A stretch of DNA of 64,000 nt, taken from the NCBI GenBank assembly GCA_026419785.1, contig JAODTK010005920.1:1-64000 (forward strand), in the 5' to 3' direction. The position numbers were made by a program, and so were the translations under genes. The notes under the pieces were generated by a model. It saw only the letters and a program-made list of their open reading frames with translations. It was not told where the DNA came from and did no database searches. Origin of the DNA: Sclerodactyla briareus. Taxonomy: Eukaryota > Echinodermata > Holothuroidea > Dendrochirotida > Sclerodactylidae. Below, in pieces: positions 24,201 through 35,190 of this stretch (position 1 is its first letter; every line of letters begins with the position of its first letter).

Positions 24201-25937
24201 ACTAGTCATTATTAAAACGTAAGTATAATTTATGAAGAGAGGTTTATTAGGTGAGCTTTCTAAGATAAGTTTTTGTACCTCATCGCGTTTCGTTAGTTCG
24301 CTTCCCAACCTTATAGAATACCTTATTTGATAGATACTAGCCGTTCATGAAGCCAATCTGGGTTTATCATTATTGTCACCCTGACCGGTTGGATAGTTAC
24401 TCGCCCCCTTTTTTTCACGAGTTCCGAGTAGGTAGGCGAGGTGGACTTGTAGCCCTGCTTTATTATCCTACCCCGGACTGCCATCTTCTCTGCCCCCATC
24501 CGAGTGACGTTATGAGATGTCAGTCTTCAGGTCAGCCTCCTGGACTAGAAAGGTAATGCAGTTGTCTATAACGTCTCCGCTACAAAAAGACAGCTATGTA
24601 AAATCTTGAAACTTTCGCATAGCTTGGTAGAGTCACAATCAGGAGGAGCAGACGTGGGGACGCCCACGGAGCACCTACTACGAGGGCGCCCTATGTGTCC
24701 CCACGGACTGACCTCGCAGTAGGCGTGACGTAACCCTGGTCACCGTGCGTTCTGTATAGGTCACTAATTAACATACACCATGTATACCACGAGAATGAAT
24801 CCCAGACACTATCCTCCAACAGTTGACTTTTGCGTCAGGAATGATCCAAGAACCCAATCAGTAACATCGTCTACGCAGTCCGGTATGTAGGATCTGGACT
24901 GCAAGGATACGGGAGAATAAGCAGATCTCGTCGAAAACGGATTTGAACCAGTTATACAGCCCGTGCACTTTCGGGTGTGGTGGTTGTAAAACAACACTAA
25001 CACACGTTCGCAGAGGTGGTTTTAGGGAGGTGAAGGGAGGGGAATCTTACATAAACTGGAGGATACAGCCCTCATTCAACTGAGACGATATCCTATCGAC
25101 ACACCTCGCGAGTACCTACCATCATGCTCAGCAAGTCTCTACATGTTTCCTTAGGTCGACCACCTGGACGTGACGCTCCACCGACCAAAGCCGCAGGACT
25201 GTCCCCAGTCGACCCGAAAACTGAAGTTACTTAACAACAAAAAAACATGTCGTCTAAATTGCTCAATAGATTTATCAGCTCTTTGGAAAAGAGAATAACT
25301 CAGGTATTGTTCCGATGTCGCACCGACGTGTCGTTAACCTGCTTTCGTCCTACTACACCCACATCTGAACTCATCGGTTTAGTTAGGCATGAATGGAGGG
25401 AGCACAGATTTGATTACCGGCCGCACTTCTGAAGAGGTTAGGCATTGGGGTGTCCCTGCAATGTTCACATGATAGATAATCTGTAATCTGCGTCCTAAAA
25501 TGGCCCCGCTGATGGTCATACAAATCAGCGTGCAGGTCTGAAGATTAACTGTTCATTCGTCCACATACAATGAAATATCTTGATCAACAACCATGGCAGG
25601 TTACCCAAAAATGTTCATTTCTTCCAGCAGATGGGCCTAGATAAAACATTTTTATTGGGGGGGGGGGTGCCACCCCCATTTTCCCTTCCTAAATTTAGTG
25701 ACATACCTCAGACCTTCTCGATGTCTTTAACTTTGTAATTCCTAACGATCTCGGCGCCATGTTGGTAGGCCAGGTGGCTGCCCTCTTCTGTCCCTGCTGT
25801 ACCGACGATTCGACTGCTCCAAGCGCCTTCGCCATATGGATTGCCGCTTTGTAGACGACCTGAGAAGAAACAATTTAAACAGAAGTTATTATTATTATTA
25901 TTATTAGTAGTAGTAGTAGGGTGGGTTATTATTAATA

Positions 25938-25993
<56 letters not shown>

Positions 25994-28900
25994 ATTATTA
26001 TTATTATTATTATTCTTATTTTATTATTATTATTATTATTGTTATTGTCTTTCTTCTTCTAATGAATAACTCCACGGGGCCGCTCGCTCCCCTGCACGAG
26101 AATGGTATCCCCCTTCTTTATCATAGCCAGCTGTACAAGTGACCTATGCACTGTCATGTAAGGAATCGGCCAGAATGCCACCTCTCCCGAAAGATAGCTT
26201 CTCCGACATGTGGATAAACATTCTCCTCCAGAGCAAGCAGTGAGATGCGTACGATCCAGTGTCAGGTTTGAAGAAGAAACTCGATCACCTTTCTGCAGTT
26301 GAAAGTCCGAAAATGATGAATATCTTTAAGTATTGACATTGCTTATAGAAGAGTGGTTCTCGATCATCTGTGGGACTCCGCCTCTTGTCATCTTGTATCG
26401 GCCGGGCGCTTCCTTTAACTTCGTGTTCATGCTTGTGTGGAGATGCGTGTTTTTTAACATCATTTGAACATTCTGGTGCAAGATTCTAGAAAATCATCAA
26501 GACGATTTATATATTTCTGTGTATGTGTTGCCATACCACAAAACATGACCCCAATGTGCGAGCAGCGCACATGATGAGCGCGTAGCGCAACTTCATTTTC
26601 GGCGTGGGTCCAGGGCCCGCCCCATGCCCTGGAGTGTCAGATTTCTAGATTGTCTCTAGTGCAATCTGAGGCTCTTTTGGGAACTTTTTAATCGTGATTT
26701 TGGTTGACAAGATTCTAGAAAATTATCAAGACGATTCATGTATTTCTGTGCAGGTGTTGCCATGCCACAGAACGAGACTCCGATGTGCGCTCAGCTCACA
26801 TATTGAGCGAGTAGCGCTAATTACACCCTCGACGTGGGTCCAGGGCCTGAGCAAGACGATTCATATATTTGTGTGCATGTGTTGCCATACCACAAAACAA
26901 GTCCCCAATGCGCGTGCAGCGCACATCATGAGCGCGTAGGTCCTTTCGATGTGGGTACAGGGCCCGCCTCAGAGCCCTGGAAGCTGTCTGATTCTAGACG
27001 CTCTCTAGTGCAATCTGGGGTTCATTTGGGAACATTTCATCGGGATTCGGTTAACAGGGTTCTAGAAAATTATCAAAACGATTCATATTCATATTCTGTT
27101 TCAAGGTTATATTTTTCGAGCCTGATATCGGTGTCGTCTGTCTGTCAGTGGCGTCGGGTAGTTAGGGGAACAAAGTGATTTAACAGGGGAACTCCCAGGC
27201 ACTATGTGATCGCCGTCCTGCGGAGGGGTTAAAGAGGGTATATTATAATTAATCTTAGTAACTGAAGTTGCCAAATGGCAATCCTTCTCGCATTTGCTAT
27301 CGTTCGCAGTGAAACCAGCATCCGCATTTCTGTCTCATCCCACATATCACTGAGGGAGGGGTTCCTGGGAGCATATCTTTTTTGCCCCAGTTTTTGGCGA
27401 CGTCACTGTGATCTGCCCGCCTCTGTGCCTGCATGTTTGTATGGGGGTCGCGATATTCCCAGAAGTGTGAATGTCCTCATGTTAGAATTGTGTATAGAGG
27501 TCCATGGTGTTGTTAAATCGTGCGGCTCCCAATTTTAAAGAAGGCTCTAGACTATATTTCCATATTAATTGCAAACCGCCCAAAAGCTTGTGTGCATAGC
27601 GCCTCATGATCGGTAGATGGCCTTGAACGCAATCCGGTGTATATGACATATATGGAGGGTACACGAGCTGATCAGATTCAGGGCGTAGTATACGCTAATT
27701 AAGTTGTCTAATTTGCATAATTTGTGCACAATTTCGGATTTGGTTGAACTTCCCCTTGATTTGGTGGATCATGGGTCCTACCCGATCCCAATGCGAACAT
27801 TATTGTGACTGATTTGCATAATTATAAAAGGGTGCTGTCCTAGAATTTACTATGTTCGAGATTTGGAGAGAGGGAACGGCCAAAATTCAGGCAACGAATG
27901 AAATTCTGACCGAGGCAACGCAAACGTGTTAGTGGTAGTCATTCACGCCAAAGTGTTTCATACACACGACGACGTGCCACAATGCACCATTATTTCTAAG
28001 AATAAATATACAACCTTACAGGAAAAAAAGCGCCTAAAAGTCCCACCCCACCTAAACATAACGTGTTATCCAGAGATAACTGTAACTGGGAAAGGATCCC
28101 ACCTTGAATCGCGACGTGTCCCGGCCAACTTCCTCTATGACTCCGGAGCCGTCAATTCCAATTATCACTGGCGGGGCAGCGAAGGGCAACAGGCCCTTAC
28201 GGATCTTCAGCTCCACTTCATTTATCCCTGCCACCTTCATACGAATGAGCACCTGTTAGAAGTTTACAAATATGGATTATTTAGGTCTCAAACACTTTTC
28301 AAACATCATTCTGCCATCACAAATACACATCTTTAAGGTTATAGTCTTTTTTTTTTTTTAACTACCTTGTCAACCCAGCAAAATTATTAGTTCTTTTTAC
28401 GTTTTGAAGAACTAAAACGTTTCTGACACCAACACGTGTAAAGGATGGTACTATCGAACTCAGGTTCCTCGCTGGTCCCCAATTACCTCCTGTGTGGGGT
28501 GGAGGTGAAATAGCGATAAGGTATCTTGCTCGAAGAAACACAGAAAGTTTACTGGTTCCCAGCGAGATTTGAACCACCATTTAATCTCGAGTCATGCGAT
28601 CTGCCGACCAAGGTCAGCACGGTGTCAAATCCCGAAACCTTGACGCCGACTTTCCACTCTCCTGTGTTAAGTGTATAGGGAGGATTGTCTATACCAAGTG
28701 TTTGCTGGTGTTGGACTGCTGAGATATAACTGTCTTTCAAACGTAGTGTTCAGAGAAAATAATATTTCCTAAGACTGTTGAGAGTATGGTCGGAACCACA
28801 TCAGCACCAGAGAGCCACTTACATGTGTTAGATGTATGCGTAAGAAAAACTATCGCAGAAGCAGGGAGCGAACGCTGTAAAAAAAATACTGTAGATTTGC

Positions 28901-29968
28901 AGCAGAGTTGCCAGTTATTTACTGTAAAAAAAAATCACTAAAGCAGAGTTTTACAGTAGATTACTGTAGATTTTACAGTGATTTACTGTGAATTCTACAG
29001 TAGACTTCAGTTTACAGTAAATTACTGGCAACTCCGCTCCAATTATCCAGTTAATTGTTTACAGTGAAACTATAGTTTCCCACTGGCCCCACTGAAAGGC
29101 TCCTTGTTTGTTGAGATGTAGAAAACCAATTTCAACTGATTAGATACATGATCATTTCCAGTTAAACTGCCACTGACTATAAAACTATATATTTTGTTAT
29201 CACATGTCCAGTCAAAGACACACACATATACTTGAACTGCTCACTATAAGTCCCTTCTGAAGTTTATGATTCGTTCAGCTCCCAGTGGTATAGATAACTC
29301 ACTTCTCCTAATCTAAGGCAAGGACGTAGGAAGTGTGGGGGGGGGGGGGGGGGGGCTCGGGCGCCAGGAAAGAATGTGGAGGTGCGGAAAGTACCATTCC
29401 GCCCCTACTCCTCGGGTCTGAAAACCCTTTTTTGATTTTCAAAACAGCCTTCATCATTCATGGTATTCCTATTTTCCTCATTTTCAGACAGTCAGATTGC
29501 TTGAATTTCCATTTTTAATATAAATTTTCATATCAATATACAGATAATGTGGAAATAATTCGCTCGTTTCGCGCGCAATAGCAATACTTCATTTGACAAT
29601 TAACACGCAGAAGAGTTATTCTCCAGTTCACAATTTGCTCCAGACGAGTTCTGTGGAATAGGCTTTACCGTTACAAAGTGCGTTGTTACAGTATATGCTA
29701 TCGCCCTGAAACCTGTGTGATAATCCGTATTTGTAATTTTGAATGTTTTCCATTGGTTTTTCAAATATGAAGTTTCATGGTAAATAACTATTCTTATATC
29801 TTATGTATCTTATTCCTTATTTTTTTTATTATTATTATTACAATATTTTTGACAATTGCAAAGAGGCCTACCTGTTTGGGCCCCACAGCTGTAGCTGGTA
29901 CCGGCCTCTTTCAAGACTTCTGGACCACCGGTTTTCTGAACAAAAACGGCGCGGATTGTTCGTGACAT
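21131..29968 (-). CDS. CRYZ: Quinone oxidoreductase, zeta-crystallin/MDR family, 7 exons
   Basis: The predicted enzyme would reduce quinones with NADPH in the cytosol, as known for the zeta-crystallin branch of the medium-chain dehydrogenase/reductase superfamily. Exons found: 29,872-29,968; 28,103-28,252; 26,071-26,292; 25,707-25,859; 23,748-23,849; 22,180-22,273; 21,131-21,299. In order they give the GroES-like N-terminus (GGPEVLK, AGINEVELKIRKG, KGDRV), the nucleotide-binding segment (GASGPV, then AAIHMAKALG and GTAGTEEG), the GFDIILETNADVN strand and the C-terminal THEDMEARK module. The added length, about 295 residues, is close to the usual 320-330. No zinc-ligand set is seen, as expected for this branch. 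Exons 1, 3 and 4 and the 6/7 junction have one-base frameshifts and exon 7 has an in-frame TAG, so it is either an error-laden assembly or a recent pseudogene. The symbol is at family level. Confidence 0.8.
21943..22106. repeat. (GTAT)n microsatellite in intron 6
   Basis: Long GTAT/TATG array with a few interruptions. It is the reverse complement of the CATA array at 23,497-23,607; together they flank exon 6. Confidence 0.95.
22180..22273 (-). CDS. CRYZ: Quinone oxidoreductase exon 6
   Basis: Acceptor TTTGCTTTCAG|ATTGCC; donor CCCAGCG|GTGAGT. Reads IAGKHGDCHCEIGKVMPKET and RIFGVGFISPS with no frameshift; joins exon 5 as AIV-IAGKHG in phase. It ends in phase 1. A (GTAT)n array starts about 75 bp beyond its donor. 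Confidence 0.85.
23220..23607. repeat. Dispersed repeat ending in (CATA)n
   Basis: 23,220-23,500 aligns with 46,380-46,620: gctaacgag, ttcatccaaccccgacactacatacgaaatt against acacccaacccccggtgcta plus catacgaaattt, and gagaaat cctgctaa. The CATA array 23,497-23,607 follows directly, as a CA repeat follows the 46-kb copy. It lies in intron 5. Confidence 0.75.
23748..23849 (-). CDS. CRYZ: Quinone oxidoreductase exon 5
   Basis: Clean 102-bp exon, 34 codons, phase 0 at both ends. Acceptor TTCATCAG|GATGAC; donor ATCGTG|GTAAGG. Reads DDIGPRGFDIILETNADVNF then DMDLNLITTRGAIV, the strand and helix after the nucleotide-binding segment. Confidence 0.88.
24300..25250. other. Intron 4/5 side sequence, no feature recognised
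   Basis: Lies inside intron 4 of the quinone oxidoreductase gene. A short complementary pair (cgtggggac near 24,652; gtccccacg near 24,697) could form a hairpin. A gatttgaaccagt word at 24,936 (B-box like in reverse) has no partner A box that I can define. Confidence 0.3.
25707..25859 (-). CDS. CRYZ: Quinone oxidoreductase exon 4, frameshifted
   Basis: Acceptor TTCTTCTCAG|GTCGTC; donor TCTGAG|GTATGT. Reads KAAIHMAKALGA in one frame, then SRIVGTAGTEEGSHLAYQHG and AEIVRNYKVKDIEKV in another. This is the nucleotide-binding region up to the end of the Rossmann segment. One base is missing near 25,823 and one extra lies near 25,709, so the net length (153 bp) is still a multiple of three. Confidence 0.8.
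25887..26043. repeat. (TTA)n microsatellite filling intron 3
   Basis: Nearly pure TTA/ATT with a few variants (TAG run near 25,906-25,920). The intron between exons 3 and 4 is only about 211 bp, so this array makes up most of it. Confidence 0.95.
26071..26292 (-). CDS. CRYZ: Quinone oxidoreductase exon 3, frameshifted
   Basis: Acceptor AACTGCAG|AAAGGT gives KGDRVSSSNL, joining the FK end of exon 2 in phase. Family-like segments follow in shifting frames: TGSYASH, ALEENVYPH, SEKLSFG, PIPYMTVHRSLVQLAMIKKG, DTILVQG and GASGPV. The length of 222 bp fits 74 codons. At least three one-base indels are needed. The donor is probably GTGGA|GTTATT at 26,071. Confidence 0.75.
26470..27110. repeat. About 230-bp tandem repeat, 3-4 copies, in intron 2
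   Basis: caagattctagaaaat(c/t)atca starts units near 26,480 and 26,705; gacgattcat(a/g)tattt marks 26,730 and 26,856; a last unit starts near 27,057 (ggttctagaaaattatcaaa). The third unit is truncated. Each holds gcagcgcacat and gtgggt(c/a)cagggcc. Confidence 0.85.
28103..28252 (-). CDS. CRYZ: Quinone oxidoreductase exon 2
   Basis: Clean 150-bp exon, 50 codons, phase 0 on both sides. Acceptor TTCTAACAG|GTGCTC; donor TTCAAG|GTGGGA. Reads VLIRMKVAGINEVELKIRKG and continues to IDGSGVIEEVG, the GroES-like domain of the family. The 136-residue plus ORF at 27,926-28,336 is only its antisense shadow. Confidence 0.9.
28347..28640 (-). mobile_element. tRNA-derived SINE in intron 1
   Basis: On the minus strand a B-box-like word GGTTCAAATCTC lies at 28,564-28,575, preceded by a tRNA-like region (cttggtcggcagatcgcatg). 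A body with ttctgtgtttcttcgagcaa follows, and the element ends in gctgggttgacaaggtag plus an A tail (T run at 28,347-28,361 on the plus strand). The A box is not clear. The B-box core, the body and the A tail together support a SINE. The minus ORFs there are not genes. Confidence 0.65.
28902..29037. mobile_element. Short inverted-repeat element (MITE-like)
   Basis: 27-bp inverted repeats: gcagagttgccagttattta at 28,902 against the reverse complement of taaattactggcaactccgc ending at 29,037, with two mismatches over 27 bp. The inside is made of tttacagt/actgtaaa words. It is 136 bp long with no coding capacity. Confidence 0.75.
29872..29968 (-). CDS. CRYZ: Quinone oxidoreductase exon 1 (start codon)
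   Basis: ATG at 29,966-29,968 begins MSRTIRAVFVQKTGGPEVL, aligning with the start of the family. An in-frame upstream start at 30,034 would add 22 residues with no family counterpart, so the inner one was chosen. Donor is CCCAAACAG|GTAGGC. The 97-bp length is one over a codon multiple: after KEA the correct reading VPATAVGPKQ lies in the next frame, so one base in a CC or GG pair near 29,900-29,905 is extra. Confidence 0.75.
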
Positions 29969-29999
29969 CGTCGTATGACTTTTTTTTTGTCCAATCAGA

Positions 30000-32240
30000 T
30001 AGACTACCGTCTGGATGGAATGCACGTTTTGCAATGAATGAAGGTAGTATGATCGATCTTTCGCGGCACGTTATGTAGATACCCCTCAGTCAAACGCGAT
30101 ACCTACGGAAAGAACCTGACATACGGTGACGATTATGAATAAATACATAACACAACGCATCAGAACAAATAAAAAGCGTGGGCCTATTATATCTCATAGC
30201 GACGCGTAATCATTAACTAATGTGTCTTACGGAGAAAATACATGGTAAGTGAATAAAAGAGAAAACAAATATTCGTTGCAAAACGATGTGTAGGTTGTTA
30301 TGTCGGGTTTTAGGCTGTGCCGGAGCAATGCATTTATCCATCTACTTGTTCGATAACAGTGGCGTACTAGTCAGACTGTCGGCCTCCATGAATTGACCGA
30401 CGAATGTCCAGCGATTTCAGAATCCAACTTGCCGTCGGAGGGGGGGGGGGGGGGGCGGGGGGGGGGGGGGGGGTTGTCTAACTTGTGTTCGTAGTATAGG
30501 ACGGACAGATAACACGGAAATCGAAGTTAGTTTCACAAGACGCGCAGAGTGTATCCACATGCCTGTGAACCCGTATTGTTGCCATGCACCGATCCCTTGC
30601 TGATATTAAAAAAGAGAACGAAAAATAACGTTATGTCAGCAAGAGTCTCCTGTGTAATAGCATTGTTTGTCTCGACGTATTTTCTCCCTGAAGGAATGAA
30701 ACACCCTCGAGAGGAATATCCTAAGGTTTTGGCTGTTTTCGTGCAATCCTCGATCGTGGCATACCAACATATCAAGGTCGATTGTCGTGTAACAATCCCC
30801 TTTTAAACGAGACTAAATTCGGAGGTTCTAGCATGTTGCCTCGTATTTCAATTTCCTCTGGGGAAATTTATGACGTCACGGGACGGGGGAAATGTAGAAC
30901 CCGCCCATGGACCAGAATAAGGTAAATGCTGCATTTCGCCACTCATTGACATAAAACGAAAGTAACTGATGATTGTATTCAATATTATCATATATTAGAG
31001 GATTGTCGAAGTTACATGAATTTTGATTACATTCCCCTTCACCCTCCCCCTGCCGTCACGAGGATAATCCCACAATAGCCGATTGTGCCTTTCTGGCGCA
31101 TAACCTGAATTTGATGTGCTTGGCTCCCACAATGCAGTGGCGTACCGACAGATTAGTCTTGAGGGGGGATGAGGTCGAGAGCCACTGGAACTGCGCCATC
31201 ATTTATAGTCCCCCACCCATATTTAATTTTTATACCACTCACAGAACTGGTTAATCGTTTCAACTAGTGGAGTAATTGGATAATTTAAGTATGGAAACTG
31301 GTCATCGAAAACATACCGTAATAGCCTTCTATTTCAATACATTATTTTCCCATGGATTCAGGTTATGAATGACGAGAGATCTCTTATGAAAATTACCAGA
31401 ATTTTTGAAGGTGTTATACACAACAGGGTGAGAATTAGTTCCACCAATTTTTTTTTTTTTTTTTTTGAGTGCCCGAATAATATTAGGGAACGCTAGAACA
31501 GACATTAATTAGGCACATGATTTGCTCTATATGCCACATCGACCTGAAGCCATATAATGACCAGAACTCATTCTGGTCAATTTATCTCCTGAAAATAAAT
31601 TATATATCAAATAATATTATTATCAATATCATTATCATCTCCTGGAAGATGGAAGTCACCACAAAATTATACCGATGCCAGTGCTGACGCAAACGAGAAG
31701 GGCGCTCCCAGAGAAACGTCGGTGACTGCTGTAATAAGTTTAACTGGTATTACTCTTCTATTCTTCCGTGTGAGTACGACTGGGCTATGTCAGGGATCTA
31801 GGTGGAAGTCACAAAAATCACGTCAAATTTGTATGGCCTAACGGTGGTGCACTTTTAATTCTGTAGATATTACCTATGGGTTGTCGTATGTGAAGCAGGA
31901 AATATGGGAGGTGTCTCGAATTACCATATTTGCTGAAAACCTACGGACTCTGCAGACTAAACGAGGATCTATCGCCAGCAGTATATAGTTGCTACGTACC
32001 GTACTACATTCATGTAAGAGTACTGTCTTGCGTTATGACGATTTTAAGCCCTTCCTGAATCTGAATCGGCCTTATCTGTCTATACAAAGAAAATATGCAG
32101 ACTGGCTGAAATAATCGTCTAGACCAAGTTTCAAAGGGTGGGCGTGGTCGTGTGAGAAGTCAGAGCCATTTTTGGTGAACGAGCTCCGCCAATTATAGTA
32201 AATATTAATAACACGGTGTGTTTCCCAAGACTAACATTAA
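30000..32240. other. Upstream of the quinone oxidoreductase gene; no gene seen
   Basis: This is where its promoter should be, but no TATA box or CpG island is evident next to 29,968. A long G run (30,439-30,473) and a T run (31,448-31,466) are present, and a small hairpin gaccagaactcattctggtc lies near 31,560. ORFs at 30,533-30,806 overlap on both strands and are not supported. Confidence 0.35.
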
Positions 32241-32379
32241 CACACAGTGTGACGTAGGCCTACGTTTCTTCACCGAGTTCGAATAGCTTTCAGGCCTACG
32301 TTCAGAAGACTCACCCTTTTCCTTTTCTTCTGAGTGGACACCTCAAGGCAAAAGATAGCCTGCTAAAGCAGGCGACACG

Positions 32380-33070
32380 AAGGGGGCTATCTCTCTTTGG
32401 TACACTATGAATGGTCGTATAATATAACATATCGCCTGCGGGTTCCGTTCGTCAAATACCCCAAATATGGGATTCTGCGTATTACAATTCAGGTGACGTA
32501 GATGTCAATTATCAGTACCACACAGGCGTTGATATGTACGGGAGCAACCCTTAGTAAATTCCGCGGAAAATCGCCACAAAATTTGGTCAAAGATATTTAC
32601 AGAAAAACTTCGAAGTATTTATTTACCTCTTACAACATCGAAATGATAATCCATCCAATCTGAATCATTCAAATGATTGGCTGAAGCCTAAAATTAACCG
32701 AAGTAACTGTTTTAGCTCCGCGCAGACGTATTGCAGCACGAGTACCGCGGCACGAGTCAAAAAAAAAAATCCGAATCATTCAAATTTGAAATTTAAAAAG
32801 TATATCCATTCAACGTATGCCCAAGCTAGGGTGTATGTTGTCAAAACAGTTTTTAGATCAGATGAGTAGGGTTATTTTTTCTGCAGGCATGGCCGTTCCC
32901 CGTAATCCAGTAAAGGAGAAATTTCCATTGCGCAATCAACGTTGACATCGCACCGCCCACTGGTCCCGCCCATTATTCAGTTCTAGAAGCCAGCGAAACG
33001 AAGACACCTGCACATACATATTGCTTACAATAATGAAGCTAATACAAAGCGAACGTCTGTTTCAGCAGGT
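32380..33070. repeat. 650-700 bp dispersed repeat, copy 2
   Basis: Diverged copy of 17,740-18,440 in the same orientation; shared words are listed there. No open frame is shared between copies, so the conserved part is not a protein. Confidence 0.75.
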
Positions 33071-33489
33071 TGGGCAAAAGAAGGGCAGGTCAGAAATGGA
33101 GCGTTTCGTAACGAATCCATCGGTTGTATAGGCAGCATTTTCTTCCCATACTTTTGTTTAACTTACGGGCGCTAACTATTTTGAAGGATTAATGGAAGCG
33201 CTCGGAAGTGCTTGCCTGCTTGGGGTTTGAAAACACACTATGGCCATCAACCTGGACTAAATAAATTGGCGTCTATTCCATGAATACTAGATTTTTAATG
33301 ACAGGAAAAAGATTGAGAACGCCTTGCAAGTATTTTCCACATAACATGGCTGTACATTGATAACAGCGTTGATAACATTTTTTGCCCTCGTTTGTTTAAA
33401 AAAAAATGGGTAGTGCTAGGCGTCACGAAGTGATACGTCCGTGTACATATGCGTACTATGATCAGTCCATGGCGTCGACAGGCTGGGTG

Positions 33490-34317
33490 ACGGGGGGGGG
33501 GGGCATGTCCCCCCCCCACTTTTAAAAGTGGGGGGATATCATATCGTTTGTCCCCCCCCCCCACTTTTCCGGACCGTAATAAAAAATAATAGGTACGTGC
33601 CCGATTTGTATCACTATTAAATGATTCAATTTGTATTAACAAACAATAATCGCCCTGGAGTTGGTCTCCAGTCCACTAATTCCAGGTGGAGGGACCCAGG
33701 TTGAAAAGATTGGGACCCGACTAGGGCCGAAGTGGAAGGATCACCCATGTTTCATACCGGGTTCTCGAATTTTAAATCGAAAAGCCAAAAGTGCATAATT
33801 TTTCAAGTGTTTCGCGCGCAATGGCGTTTTTTTTCGCGCGCTTCGCGCGCGCCGGTAGTTTCCAATGACCGTAATATTCGGGTACAAATTTTCTGCTCCC
33901 AAATTTGAGTGGTCCCGTACGCCTATGGCTTTTCTCTTCGATCCCACCAGAGACCGTTCGGTAGACCCCTGAATCCCACGCAAACAAAACACGCAAAGAG
34001 TAGAAAAGGTAATAACAAAAATACCATGTGTGATACTCGATAAATCATCTTAGTATACATTACACAATGACAACTTTTTTGTCTGTCTTTTACTCAAATC
34101 ACACACATGTAGATGGGTGCTATTGAGCTTGGCAAGTGCCTTTTCCGTCGATCTTGAGGTTATGAAAATCTGAAATTTTCTGTGTACGCTCCGCGCCAAT
34201 CGATGGTGGCGCTCCGCTTAGATGGTCTTCGCATTCGATGTGTCCCCCCCCCCACTTTAGCGACCGTAATTACAAAATAATAGGTACGTGCCCGATTTTG
34301 TATCACCCCCGCTCTTT

Positions 34318-34364
<47 letters not shown>

Positions 34365-35010
34365 CTTTTTTTCTCTTTTTTAAACTGATTCATTTCTGTA
34401 TAACAAAACAAGAATCGCCATGGAAGTTGTCTACAGTACCTAATTCCAGGTGAGGACCCCAGGTGAAGATCTGGACCCGACTAGGGCCGAAGTGGAAGGA
34501 TCACCCATGTTTCATACCGGGTTCTCGAATTTTAAATCGAAAAGCCAAAAGTGCATAATTTTTCAAGTGTTTCGCGCGCAATGGCGTTTTTTTTCGCGCG
34601 CTTCGCGCGCGCCGGTAGTTTCCAATGACCGTAATATTCGGGTACAAATTTTCTGCTCCCAAATTTGAGTGGTCCCGTACGCCTATGGCTTTTCTCTTCG
34701 ATCCCACCAGAGACCGTTCGGTAGACCCCTGAATCCCACGCAAACAAAACACGCAAAGAGTAGAAAAGGTAATAACAAAAATACCATGTGTGATACTCGA
34801 TAAATCATCTTAGTATACATTACACAATGACAACTTTTTTGTCTGTCTTTTACTCAAATCACACATGTGATGGGTGCTATTGAGCTTGGCGAGTGCGTTT
34901 CCGTCGATCTTGAGGTTATGAAAATCTGAAATTTTCTGTGTACGCTCCGCGCCAATCGATGGTGGCGCTCCGCTTAGATGGTCATTCGCATTCGATGTGT
35001 CCCCCCCCCC
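33490..35010. repeat. Tandem duplication of about 760 bp joined at C runs
   Basis: 33,721-34,120 and 34,481-34,880 are almost identical, offset 760 bp. Units start and end at poly-C runs followed by acttt (33,549; 34,244; 35,000). A palindrome cccccacttttaaaagtggg lies at about 33,514-33,533. The 83- and 74-residue minus ORFs occur identically in both copies only because of the duplication. Unit 2 has a long T run (34,314-34,380) that unit 1 lacks. Related C-run ends occur at 57,655 and 49,790-49,850. Confidence 0.85.
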
Positions 35011-35019
35011 CACTTTTCG

Positions 35020-35190
35020 AAACCTCGACGCCCTGGACAGTATAAGATATGCCGAGCAGTTTCTTCAGGCACTGGTCTCGAAGGCTTGAATTCTCCTTTT
35101 ACTGTCTGTCCGAAAGTGCCTATTTCTCACAACCATAGAGTAGAATAGAGACAACAAGTAACTTGGAGAGACGGAACTTGGCGGTAGGTC
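35020..35190 (-). mobile_element. LINE reverse transcriptase C-terminal fragment
   Basis: Minus strand reads SILLYGCE, then with frame breaks RIQAFETSA and LLGISYT. This LYGCE(T)W...RR..AFE..CLR..LGI.Y order is the usual module after the reverse transcriptase domain of non-LTR retrotransposons. It is only about 170 bp. Confidence 0.6.

Noticed and set aside
24930..24970. Possible tRNA gene from a gatttgaaccagt word
   Set aside because: No cloverleaf arms or A box could be placed around it.
27926..28336. 136-residue plus ORF
   Set aside because: Antisense shadow of quinone oxidoreductase exon 2.
33741..34756. 83- and 74-residue minus ORFs conserved in two places
   Set aside because: Their identity comes from a recent tandem duplication, not from selection.
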